Source: Limisphaerales bacterium (GTDB lineage Bacteria > Verrucomicrobiota > Verrucomicrobiia > Limisphaerales > UBA11358). Taken from it: a stretch of 12,484 bases of DNA. Of the stretch, positions 6,500 through 12,435 are shown piece by piece. Location of the stretch: contig DMQW01000261.1 of NCBI GenBank assembly GCA_003455565.1, forward strand, positions 574 to 13,057, written 5' to 3'. A program made the position numbers and the translations under genes. The notes beneath the pieces were generated by a model. The model did not search any database. It was given only the letters and a program-made list of their open reading frames with translations, and was not told the origin of the DNA. Each line of letters opens with the position of its first letter. The first letter of the stretch is position 1.

Positions 6500-6996
6500 T
6501 TAACGGTTCTTGCCGGGCGCAGAATTTCGCTGCGAATCTTATCCAGAATGCCATTCACGAATTTGCCGCTGTCCTCGGTGGAAAATTTTTTGGCGATGTC
6601 CACCGCCTCGTTGATGCTGACGACCGGCGGGATGTCTTCGCGATGCAACATTTCATAAATCGCGAGGCGCATGACGTTGCGGTCCACCACGGCGATGCGG
6701 TGAAAATCCCAGTTTTTCGCATGCTTCTTGATGTGTTCGTCAATCGCGTCGCGATGCTGGAGCACGCCGCGAATGAGCGGTTCGGAAAACAGCCGCATCT
6801 CGGCCTCCTCGACGGTGGGCGGCGGCAGTTCCGTGACTTCGCCCCATTTCGCCGGGCCTTTTTCATCTTCAATCGCGGCGGCGCGCTGGGAATTCCAGAA
6901 CGTCGCCAGTTCCAGCTCCAAGTTTTCCGGCGGGTTCAGGTCGTATTGAAATAAAAATTGCACCGCGCGCTCGCGCGCTTCTCGTCGTTTTCCCAT
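6496..6996 (-). CDS. nusB: Transcription antitermination factor NusB
   Basis: NusB binds boxA RNA with NusE (ribosomal protein S10) and supports rRNA antitermination. The 166-aa protein opens with the canonical MGKRREARERAVQFLFQYDL, helix 1 with the Arg-rich RNA-contact patch. It ends with the conserved helical half: ...IAVVDRNVMRLAIYEML, VVSINEAVDIAKKFS, GKFVNGILDKI. It is longer than the ~140-aa E. coli protein because of an insertion at about residues 34-62 (charged, PPP-containing). It is the first gene of the minus-strand run nusB-php-ftsY, with a 4-bp overlap to php. The start at ATG 6996 is fixed by the conserved N-terminus. Its upstream region (6997-7141) is shared divergently with the VOC gene and carries an 18-bp inverted repeat. 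Confidence 0.95.
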   Translation of the reverse strand: MGKRREARERAVQFLFQYDLNPPENLELELATFWNSQRAAAIEDEKGPAKWGEVTELPPPTVEEAEMRLFSEPLIRGVLQHRDAIDEHIKKHAKNWDFHRIAVVDRNVMRLAIYEMLHREDIPPVVSINEAVDIAKKFSTEDSGKFVNGILDKIRSEILRPARTVK

Positions 6997-7041
6997 AAAT
7001 CAGATGATGCCTCAAAAAACCACGGCGGGAAATTAAAAACT

Positions 7042-7097
7042 GCGCTGGAGTTCAAGCTTGTTTCCCGATTGGCAAGCTAAAGCTTGAACTCCAGCGC
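7042..7097. repeat. Perfect 18-bp inverted repeat between divergent genes
   Basis: GCGCTGGAGTTCAAGCTT (7042-7059) is repeated exactly in inverted orientation at 7080-7097, across a 20-bp spacer that itself contains CAAGCTA. It lies between the divergent starts of nusB (6996) and the VOC gene (7142), so it cannot be a terminator for either. It is most likely a dispersed palindromic element, or an operator. No T-tract follows on either strand. Confidence 0.75.
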
Positions 7098-7107
7098 CGC
7101 AAAAAAA

Positions 7108-7135
7108 TTGCACGCGGCTTCCACTGCGCTATGCT
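7108..7135 (+). promoter_or_regulatory. Possible promoter of the VOC gene giving a leaderless mRNA
   Basis: TTGCAC (7108-7113), 16 bp, then TATGCT (7130-7135), preceded by a run of seven A (7101-7107). The -10-like box ends six bases before the ATG at 7142, so a transcript starting from it would have essentially no leader. This fits the absence of a Shine-Dalgarno site. The match to sigma-70 consensus is only partial; tentative. Confidence 0.25.
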
Positions 7136-7141
7136 CCGCGC

Positions 7142-7531
7142 ATGAGCAAAGTCACAAAACTCCTGCACACGCGCTACCGCGTGAACGATCTCGAACGCAC
7201 GGTGAAATTTTACCGCGACGTTCTCGGCCTCGAAGAAATCAAGCGGCACAAATCGCCGCGCGGCTCGGAACTGGTCTTTCTCAAAGCGTCTGAAAGCAAG
7301 GAGGAGATTGAAATCTGCTTTTTTCCCGGCAGCGAATCCGTGCAAGTGCAGCCCGACCTCACGCATCTCGCGTTCGAGGTGGACAGCCTCGACGAGTTTG
7401 CCAAGCATCTTGCGAAACACGGCCTGAAATTTTCCGACGGCCCGACGACCAGTTCCAGCGGCCCGACGTTCGCCTTTGTTGACGCCCCGGAAGGCTACGA
7501 AATCGAATTGATACAGAGAGCCAAAGGTTAA
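7142..7531 (+). CDS. VOC-family lactoylglutathione lyase (glyoxalase I)-like protein
   Basis: Glyoxalase I isomerises the methylglyoxal-thiol hemithioacetal in detoxification. The 129-aa protein has the two paired beta-alpha-beta-beta-beta modules of the vicinal oxygen chelate fold. All four metal ligands of E. coli GloA have counterparts: H9 in LLHTRYRV, E57 in EEIEICFF, H75 in DLTHLAFEV and E122 in GYEIELIQ. The module landmarks NDLERTVKFYRDVLGL (15-30) and FAFVDAPEGYEIEL (110-123) are typical. Length matches the family (~130-135 aa). Because VOC enzymes diverge in substrate, other thiol-linked aldehydes or a different lyase activity remain possible, but the full ligand set favours a glyoxalase. 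It is a plus-strand gene transcribed divergently from nusB; the 98-aa membrane gene begins 36 bp later. Confidence 0.85.
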   Translation: MSKVTKLLHTRYRVNDLERTVKFYRDVLGLEEIKRHKSPRGSELVFLKASESKEEIEICFFPGSESVQVQPDLTHLAFEVDSLDEFAKHLAKHGLKFSDGPTTSSSGPTFAFVDAPEGYEIELIQRAKG

Positions 7532-7567
7532 TGTTGAAGTGCAATTCTTCCTCAACGAACTCGAATC

Positions 7568-7864
7568 ATGAAAAATCCACTCGACTTCTCCAGCGATGTT
7601 ACCTCGGACTTTATTAAGCAGGTAAAACAATCTAAAGGCATAGGCAACGAAGATAAAATACGGGCCAATGCTGAACGATTCACTATGGCGGCTCTGCTTC
7701 TTTTTATTTTAGGGAGCATCGTGATGGTTGTTTCGATATTATTTTTGTTTTCTGGAAATGAGGCAATTGCTGGTTTGATCATAGCCGGCTCACTGATTTC
7801 CACTGCATTTTGGAGTTATCTTATTGCCCAAATAATTCACATCCGAGCAAACACCCACAAATAA
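7568..7864 (+). CDS. Small membrane protein with two transmembrane helices, unknown function
   Basis: A 98-aa protein beginning at ATG 7568. Residues 1-38 are a charged, soluble N-terminal part (DFIKQVKQSKGIGNEDKIR). Two hydrophobic stretches follow, about 40-62 (FTMAALLLFILGSIVMVVSI) and about 67-92 (AIAGLIIAGSLISTAFWSYL). They are separated by the short loop SGNEA, and a basic tail ends the protein. This is a hairpin inner-membrane topology. I recognise no family. Base composition is AT-richer than both neighbours, suggesting a recent insertion. Its stop (7862-7864) is one base before the pfkB-type ATG, so translation may be coupled. Confidence 0.65.
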   Translation: MKNPLDFSSDVTSDFIKQVKQSKGIGNEDKIRANAERFTMAALLLFILGSIVMVVSILFLFSGNEAIAGLIIAGSLISTAFWSYLIAQIIHIRANTHK

Positions 7865-7865
7865 C

Positions 7866-8765
7866 ATGAGCGTTCTCATCGTCGGCACCACCGCACTTGA
7901 TTCCATCAAAACTCCGAACGCGGAAAACTCGCGTCTGCTCGGCGGCTCGGCCAGCCATGCGGCGGTGGCCGCGAGCTTTTTCAGCCCGGTGAAATTGGTC
8001 GGCGGCGTGGGCGAAGATTTTCCGAAAAAATACATCGAGCTGTATCGCCGTCACAAAATTGATCTCGCTGGCCTGCAAATTCTGCCCGGCAAAACTTTTC
8101 ACTGGTCGGGCGAATACGAATTGAACATGAACAACCGCCGCACGCTCGCGACGGAACTGGGCGTGATCGAAACTTTTTCGCCGACGCTGCCGAAGTCGTA
8201 TCAAAGCGCGCCGTTTGTGCTGCTCGGCAACATCGCGCCGGCGTTGCAGCACCGCGTGCTCGACCAGATGCGCCGACCGAAATTCGTCGTGGCCGACACG
8301 ATGGATTTGTGGCTGAACATCGCGCTCGCCGATTTGCTGAAACTCCTGCCGCGCATTGACGGCTTCGTGCTGAATGACAGCGAGGCGCATCAGTTGACGA
8401 AAGAAGACAATGCCTTCGCCGCGCTGAAAAAAATCCACGCGCTCGGCCCGAAATACGTCATCATCAAAAAAGGTTCGCACGGCTCGATTCTCTCCAGCCC
8501 GAAAGGATTTTTCATCTGTCCCGCGTATCCGCTGCACACGATTGAAGACCCGACCGGCGCGGGCGATTCGTTCGTTGGCGGCATGATGGGTTATCTCGCC
8601 ACCGCGAAGGGTTCCATTGATGCGAACATCCGGCGCGCGATGATTTACGGCAGCGTCACCGCGTCGTTCTGCTGCGAAGGCTTCGGCCTGACACGCATCA
8701 CCAAAACCAAGCGCGCCGACATTGACCGGCGCGTGAGGGAGTTGGAAAAAATGACGAAGTTTTAG
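7866..8765 (+). CDS. PfkB-family carbohydrate/nucleoside kinase
   Basis: A 299-aa ribokinase-fold sugar kinase. Landmarks: the N-terminal substrate motif LLGGSASHAAVAAS (24-37, the GG-N/S switch region), VGGVGEDF (45-52), FVLNDSEAHQL (167-177), KKGSHGS (201-207), and the second PfkB signature DPTGAGDSFVGG (228-239). In that signature D234 is the catalytic base and GAGD forms the anion hole. Length is typical (~300). The substrate cannot be read from sequence; fructose, ribose, adenosine and similar compounds are all handled by this family. It starts one base after the small membrane protein gene and has no clear ribosome site. The following 141 bp contains only a weak GCGG/CCGC hairpin (about 8765-8778) and the leader of the next gene. 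Confidence 0.93.
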   Translation: MSVLIVGTTALDSIKTPNAENSRLLGGSASHAAVAASFFSPVKLVGGVGEDFPKKYIELYRRHKIDLAGLQILPGKTFHWSGEYELNMNNRRTLATELGVIETFSPTLPKSYQSAPFVLLGNIAPALQHRVLDQMRRPKFVVADTMDLWLNIALADLLKLLPRIDGFVLNDSEAHQLTKEDNAFAALKKIHALGPKYVIIKKGSHGSILSSPKGFFICPAYPLHTIEDPTGAGDSFVGGMMGYLATAKGSIDANIRRAMIYGSVTASFCCEGFGLTRITKTKRADIDRRVRELEKMTKF

Positions 8766-8852
8766 CGGCATAACCGCCGCCAAATACAGTTCTCGCCGCG
8801 AGCTTCAAACACCCTCCGTGAGCCGCGATTTTTTTGTGGATTCAGCCGGACA

Positions 8853-8898
8853 TTTGGTTGATACTGCCATTGCACCAAAATCCAAACCATCAACCAAA
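8853..8898 (+). promoter_or_regulatory. 10-bp inverted repeat in the leader of the secreted-protein gene, touching its ribosome site
   Basis: TTTGGTTGAT (8853-8862) and ATCAACCAAA (8889-8898) are perfect complements separated by 26 bases. The right arm runs into the Shine-Dalgarno-like AAAGG (8896-8900), six bases before ATG 8907. In RNA the hairpin would pair the first three bases of that site, so it could tune translation or stability; as DNA it could be an operator. No factor can be named. Confidence 0.5.
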
Positions 8899-8906
8899 GG
8901 CTTCAT

Positions 8907-9623
8907 ATGAAAAAAACCATTCTATTCGGCGCCATCGCCTTGCTGGGCGGCTCGCTGTTCGCGGCAGATTCCAGCCCCAAGGACGACGTCAAAAACGCGG
9001 CCAAGGCGCTCGCGGACAATTACAGTTGGAACACCAAGGTGGCCATGCCTCCTGGCGGCAACGCGCGATTCCGTCCCGGCCCGACCGACGGAAAAACGGC
9101 GGGTGGAACCACCTGGCTCTCCATGATACGCGGCACCAACACCACCGAAGCGGTGTTGCAAGGCGGCAAAGGCGCGGCAAAAAATGCGGACGGCTGGCAA
9201 TCGCTGGCGGATCTGGCCAAGGATGACGGCGGCGGATTCAACCCCCGCATGTTCCTCGCCCGCACGCTGCAAAATTTCAAGGCGCCGGCCGCAGAAGCCG
9301 CCAATCTCGCCGACAAGTCGAAGGAGTTGACCAAGAATGGCGACGCGATTTCCAGCGACCTGACTGAAGACGGCGCGAAATCGTTCCTCTCGTTCGGCCC
9401 GCCTCCCGGCGGCGGCGGCGGCCCGGACATCACCAACGCCAAAGGCTCGGTGAAGTTCTGGATCAAGGACGGCCAGCTCACCAAATACGAATTCCACGTC
9501 CAGGGCACGGTGGACTTCAACGGCAACACCCGCGACGTTGACCGCACCACAACGGTCGAGATCAAGGACGCGGGCAAAACCAAGGTCGAAGTGCCCGACG
9601 ACGCGAAGAAAAAACTGTCGTAA
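8907..9623 (+). CDS. Secreted/periplasmic protein of unknown function
   Basis: 238 aa starting at ATG 8907 with AAAGG six bases upstream. Residues 1-20 are a Sec signal peptide: KK, hydrophobic core TILFGAIALLGGSLFA, then A-A-D with likely cleavage near 19-20. There is no lipobox Cys. The mature protein has a helical region (about 25-40). A middle part with WLSMIRG (70-76), an NGDAISSDL segment (144-152) and a low-complexity GPPPGGGGGP run (164-173) follow. The C-terminal half alternates charged and hydrophobic residues like beta-strands (SVKFWIKDGQLTKYEFHVQG, 181-200) and ends in VEVPDDAKKKL. The strand-rich part recalls LolA/LppX-like or similar periplasmic beta-sheet proteins, but no family is certain. 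It is a single-gene unit with its own leader hairpin and a strong terminator. Confidence 0.75.
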   Translation: MKKTILFGAIALLGGSLFAADSSPKDDVKNAAKALADNYSWNTKVAMPPGGNARFRPGPTDGKTAGGTTWLSMIRGTNTTEAVLQGGKGAAKNADGWQSLADLAKDDGGGFNPRMFLARTLQNFKAPAAEAANLADKSKELTKNGDAISSDLTEDGAKSFLSFGPPPGGGGGPDITNAKGSVKFWIKDGQLTKYEFHVQGTVDFNGNTRDVDRTTTVEIKDAGKTKVEVPDDAKKKLS

Positions 9624-9637
9624 AACTTTTTTAGCGG

Positions 9638-9679
9638 ATCCGCCGGTCGGACTGCGTTCAGCCCGTCCGGCGGATTTTT
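9638..9679 (+). terminator. Rho-independent terminator after the secreted-protein gene
   Basis: ATCCGCCGG (9638-9646) pairs perfectly with CCGGCGGAT (9667-9675), and the right arm is followed by a run of T (9675-9679). It begins 14 bases after the stop. On the minus strand no T-run follows the hairpin, so it does not serve the converging mqnA. Confidence 0.8.
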
Positions 9680-9713
9680 ATTGTTCTCGTAGATTTCCCT
9701 GTCCGGCGCTGTC

Positions 9714-10490
9714 CTACGCCACAAATTTCGGCTCGAACACCGGGCCGAGGCCATGCTTGCGGAGCAGTTCGGAGAATTTCGCGATGGCTCGCTTCTCATC
9801 CTCGCCGAGGTGGAAGTGGATGTGCCAGTCAAAATAATCGCGGCGGAAATCCTCGTCGAACTCCTCGCGCGTGGCGATGATCTGGTCGAGCGTCTCCATT
9901 CCGAAACGCTTTGAACTGCGCAGTTCGGCGCGCAATTCTGAATTCTCCACGCCGCGCCGCAACGCCCAGACCGCATAAACAAAGGGCAGATTTGTCATTT
10001 CCGTCCACGCCACACCAAGATCGAAAATTTCGTGCGCGTGCGGGGCGCGCTGAAATTCAATCGCGCGGTCGCCGATGAGCAGGACGAAATCTTTTTTCGG
10101 CGCCGCTTCGTAATTTTCCAGCGGCTTGAACTCCGGCTTCAATCCGCGTTCGGCCAGTAAGACTCTTAATAAATTCACGCTGGTGAGCGAGGCGGTGTCA
10201 CAGAAAATTTCCGTCACTTCTTCCAGTGGTTTTTTGTGCGCGAGCAGGACGCTGAAGACTTCGCCCAATGACGCGATGGCGATGCCGTCGAGGATGTCGT
10301 AGCGGTCGTTGAGCAAAACTTCGGTGATGCTGACGAGCGCGGCGTCCAGTTCATCGCGGCGGAGCAATTCGGCGAGTTTGGCGGGCGTGGCGAAAATGAT
10401 TTCGCTTTCGATGCCGCGCGTAAGCGGCACGGCGTTCAGGTAAGGCACCGAGCCGATGCGGAATTTTTTAGTCGCGTCGAAAGAATTCAT
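9714..10490 (-). CDS. mqnA: Chorismate dehydratase of the futalosine menaquinone pathway
   Basis: MqnA dehydrates chorismate to 3-enolpyruvoylbenzoate, the first step of futalosine-dependent menaquinone synthesis, in the cytoplasm. The 258-aa protein has the periplasmic-binding-protein-like fold and the family hallmarks. These are RIGSVPYLNAVPL (11-23), the LDAALVSITEVL stretch (48-59), LLIGDRAI (137-144) and DLGVAWTEMTNLPFVYAVW (157-175). The block around RRDYFDWHIHFHLGEDE (positions about 216-232) and total length fit MqnA; MqnD would lack the first motif. Start ATG 10490 precedes the first motif by ten residues; no Shine-Dalgarno is visible. No other mqn gene is in the window. Its upstream region is the 21-bp repeat array, so any mqnA leader or promoter borders it. 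Confidence 0.93.
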   Translation of the reverse strand: MNSFDATKKFRIGSVPYLNAVPLTRGIESEIIFATPAKLAELLRRDELDAALVSITEVLLNDRYDILDGIAIASLGEVFSVLLAHKKPLEEVTEIFCDTASLTSVNLLRVLLAERGLKPEFKPLENYEAAPKKDFVLLIGDRAIEFQRAPHAHEIFDLGVAWTEMTNLPFVYAVWALRRGVENSELRAELRSSKRFGMETLDQIIATREEFDEDFRRDYFDWHIHFHLGEDEKRAIAKFSELLRKHGLGPVFEPKFVA

Positions 10491-10551
10491 TCTGCGGAAA
10501 GTTAGCGCGGCTGACGCACGCGGCGCGAGTCATTTTCCCAGCAGCGCGGAT

Positions 10552-10802
10552 AATTTCACGAACGGAAGCGTCAATTTCACGAACAGCGGGATCATTTCAT
10601 CGAACGGCCAGACTGAAACGACGAACGGAGCCTGCAAAACGACGAACGGCGTTCTCAAAATGACGAACGGCGGCATCATTTTAACGGACGAAAGCTTTGA
10701 TTTTACGAACGAAACCATCAAAACGACGAATGGCTGGTCAAAAAGAGCCAGCGAAAGGTCAAATTCACGAACGGCGCAATCATTTCATCGAACGGCTGGT
10801 TT
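10552..10802. repeat. Twelve-unit 21-bp tandem repeat array upstream of mqnA
   Basis: Contiguous units start at 10552, 10573, 10594, 10615, 10636, 10657, 10678, 10699, 10720, 10741 (20 bp, decayed), 10761 and 10782. Each unit has an A/T tract (AATTTC or AAAAC/T), the core ACGAACGG at unit positions 7-14, and a variable end often finishing ATC. The exact 21-bp spacing holds for nine units in a row although individual units differ. There are no unrelated spacers, so it is not a CRISPR. The array lies in the 551-bp gene-free interval 10491-11041. The frame across it (TNG every seven residues) and the opposite frame (PFV every seven) are consequences of the period. Confidence 0.85.
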
Positions 10803-10838
10803 TGGGCGGCAAAACCCGCGATTTTGGCGACGGCAATC

Positions 10839-10917
10839 GTAGGAGACGACGTGAGGAGTCTCTGACTGAAAATCCGAAAGCCGAAATTGAAATGAGTCTC
10901 GTCACCTCGACTCCTAC
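10839..10917. repeat. Pair of inverted REP-like hairpins (BIME)
   Basis: Two 24-bp arms, 10839-10862 and 10894-10917, are inverted copies matching at 20 of 24 positions across a 31-bp spacer. Each arm reads, on its own strand, GTAG followed by a hairpin. The left arm has stem GAGAC/GTCTC, the right arm (minus strand) GAGTC/GACTC. Each has opposed GA/GA, one closing pair (C-G or G-C), and loop GTGA. GTAG 5' of an imperfect palindrome, in head-to-head pairs, is the described layout of REP sequences and BIMEs mobilised by RAYT (Y1 transposase-like) proteins. No RAYT gene is in this window. Confidence 0.7.
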
Positions 10918-10971
10918 AAAGATAACGACGGCGCGGCGGCGGCAGAACGCGATGGTTTGTGGGCGCGGTTT

Positions 10972-10990
10972 CCAGCCACGTTGTGGCTGG
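10972..10990. repeat. Perfect 8-bp hairpin with 3-base loop
   Basis: CCAGCCAC-GTT-GTGGCTGG. It lies 51 bases beyond the 3' end of the endonuclease gene on that gene's strand, but no T-run follows on either strand, so it is a poor terminator. It may be part of a dispersed intergenic element; the surrounding GGGCGCGGTTTCCAGCC phrase looks like one I remember from related genomes. Nearby GACGAACGG (11014-11022) repeats the core of the 21-bp array. Confidence 0.45.
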
Positions 10991-11041
10991 CTAATTTCCG
11001 GTTGGCCCGGCGGGACGAACGGGATCAAAGCCAAAAAATAG

Positions 11042-11653
11042 CTACGGCTCAACTCCAACAATCACGAGCGGAACGGCGGGAACACCACGACCGTTTCGGA
11101 TGATGTTGTAAAGCTCACCCTCGTAGTAACCAGGCCCAGATGACATTTGCGATTGAAGGGATTTCATGGCAAGAATTTCTATGCCGACATCAATTTGATC
11201 ACGGACGTAAAACGCGAGATGTTTTACAAATAAATCGTAGGCTACAAATGAGTATTTGCCGAATTGAATTTCAATTGCCACACGGTCTTTCACAAAATCT
11301 GTCTGATTGTAACTAAAAATTGGAGTTTCACCAGCAGCCACGATGTCTGCCTTCTGTTCTTCTGCCGGTTTCGAGAGCGTTTGCCGGATCAAGCGTTCGT
11401 TTTTAGTGACCCAATAACTCACACGGCTTTCTGTCCAGCTTTTATCAGCAAGCAGCTTTGTAAAAGCCTTGTTCATGTCAATAGGACTATAAAGAAGATT
11501 CCCCACCATGCCTTTTTCTTTACTGACCTTGGTTTTACACGTATTCCCGTCCACTGCTTCGATGACTTGCTGCACCTCTTTCCAAAGATTCTTCTTATGA
11601 ACTAACAAGTATTCCAAGCCGTTTAGATGCGAATAGATTTGAACAATTTTCAT
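11042..11653 (-). CDS. Type II restriction endonuclease, BglII family
   Basis: A 203-aa endonuclease of the BglII/BamHI-like PD-(D/E)XK group. The catalytic block QTDFVKDRVAIEIQFGKYSF (117-136) aligns residue for residue with the BglII active site. D119, E128 and Q130 reproduce the spacing of BglII D84, E93 and Q95, where Gln unusually replaces the usual Lys. The segments FVAYDLFVKHLAFYV (136-150) and VPAVPLVIVGVEP (191-203) also fit the family. The enzyme would cut unmodified DNA; the family centres on GATC-containing hexamers, but the exact site cannot be read here. ATG 11653 overlaps the methyltransferase stop by 4 bp (ATGA), giving modification-before-restriction gene order in one operon. 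Base use is AT-richer than the core genes, as expected for a mobile restriction-modification pair. Confidence 0.8.
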   Translation of the reverse strand: MKIVQIYSHLNGLEYLLVHKKNLWKEVQQVIEAVDGNTCKTKVSKEKGMVGNLLYSPIDMNKAFTKLLADKSWTESRVSYWVTKNERLIRQTLSKPAEEQKADIVAAGETPIFSYNQTDFVKDRVAIEIQFGKYSFVAYDLFVKHLAFYVRDQIDVGIEILAMKSLQSQMSSGPGYYEGELYNIIRNGRGVPAVPLVIVGVEP

Positions 11654-12435
11654 TTGCGTGTTCGGTATGGAGTTCTCTTTTCTAAAAGCAACGCTTGTTC
11701 GATGGGCTGGCTTTCACTCAGCCAAGGCGCAGTGAGCAAGTTTTTACCTGCATCTTTTGGATCAAAAACCGGCCTGTGCATTGGTCTTACTGGAAGCTCA
11801 TCGTGTGCCGCTAAATCAATCCGAGATTTTGCAATCTCCACATATTTTTTCAAAACTTCTGCGCCAATGCCTCGTCTTTGGTGGCGCAGAGCCGCGATAA
11901 TAGACGTTCCGGTGCCAAGAAATGGATCCAACACCCAATCACCCTCTCGTGTAAGCGACAAAACTAATCGCTCAATTAGTTCAACAGGAAATTGGCATGG
12001 GTGCCCTGTCTTTTCCACATGATTGCTTTTTACGTTCGGAATCGTCCAAACATCTCCCGGATTCTTGCCCAGTGGATTGCATGAATACTGTCCGGCCTTT
12101 GGGCCTTTGAAATACTTTTTTCCAGGATATTTTTGTGGCACCCGAATTGGATCCACATCAAATACATAGTCATCACCTTTTGTGAACCACATGATTGTTT
12201 CGTAGCGGCCTGAAAGACGGCGTGAACAATGCAGACCATGTTCGAAGTGCCAAACGATGCGATTGCGCATCTTCAAACCTAGGTCGGCAAAAATGGGATA
12301 AAGAAGTGAATCAATTGGGATGATGGCTCCATTGTCCACGAAGTTGCCAACCTGCCAACAAATGCTTCCACCATCAGCCAAAACTCGCACGCATTCGGTT
12401 ATCACTTCGCGCTGATCTTCGACATAGTCGTCCAA
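11650..12435 (-). CDS. Beta-class DNA methyltransferase (N4-cytosine or N6-adenine) of the BglII-type system, N-terminus not seen
   Basis: The cognate modification enzyme of the endonuclease that follows. From the TTG at 12435 it gives 261 aa, but conserved coding clearly extends upstream (EYENRLH just before, GKEYE at about 12447-12461). Conserved parts, in order: DDYVEDQREVITECVRVL (2-19), SICWQVGNFVDNGAIIP (24-40), the target-recognition region RNRIVWHFEHGLHCSRR (57-73), and motif I DPFLGTGTSIIAA (170-182) near the C-terminus. Motif I after the catalytic motif defines the beta class. Catalytic motif IV (SPP[YF]) should lie just before GKEYE, at the window edge. Instead the frame hits TAA at 12475-12477, with PDSSGKEYE after it. 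Either a frameshift has removed motif IV or the edge sequence is faulty; the true start is unknown. ATGA overlap couples it to the endonuclease. Confidence 0.85.
   Translation of the reverse strand: MDDYVEDQREVITECVRVLADGGSICWQVGNFVDNGAIIPIDSLLYPIFADLGLKMRNRIVWHFEHGLHCSRRLSGRYETIMWFTKGDDYVFDVDPIRVPQKYPGKKYFKGPKAGQYSCNPLGKNPGDVWTIPNVKSNHVEKTGHPCQFPVELIERLVLSLTREGDWVLDPFLGTGTSIIAALRHQRRGIGAEVLKKYVEIAKSRIDLAAHDELPVRPMHRPVFDPKDAGKNLLTAPWLSESQPIEQALLLEKRTPYRTRK

Noticed and set aside
7042..7097. Transcription terminator
   Set aside because: Both flanking genes start here and read away from it, and no T-run follows either arm.
7821..8783. Long minus-strand frame opposite the PfkB kinase (320 codons)
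   Set aside because: Shadow of the kinase; Arg/His/Phe-rich composition and no family features.
9020..9982. 320-codon minus-strand frame spanning the secreted-protein gene and the mqnA 3' end
   Set aside because: Runs antisense to a signal-peptide-bearing gene, across its terminator and into the mqnA 3' end; Ser/Arg/Pro-rich nonsense.
10552..10802. CRISPR array
   Set aside because: Units are directly adjacent with no unrelated spacers, vary among themselves, and no cas gene is present.
10456..10842. Plus-strand 128-codon frame with TNG every seven residues, and the opposite PFV-repeat frame
   Set aside because: Both arise from a 21-bp period lacking stops; the plus frame starts inside mqnA antisense from a TTG, with no ribosome site, and runs through a decayed unit. 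Treated as a DNA repeat, though translation is not excluded.
10972..10990. Terminator of the restriction-modification operon
   Set aside because: Good stem but followed by mixed sequence on the relevant strand; no T-run.
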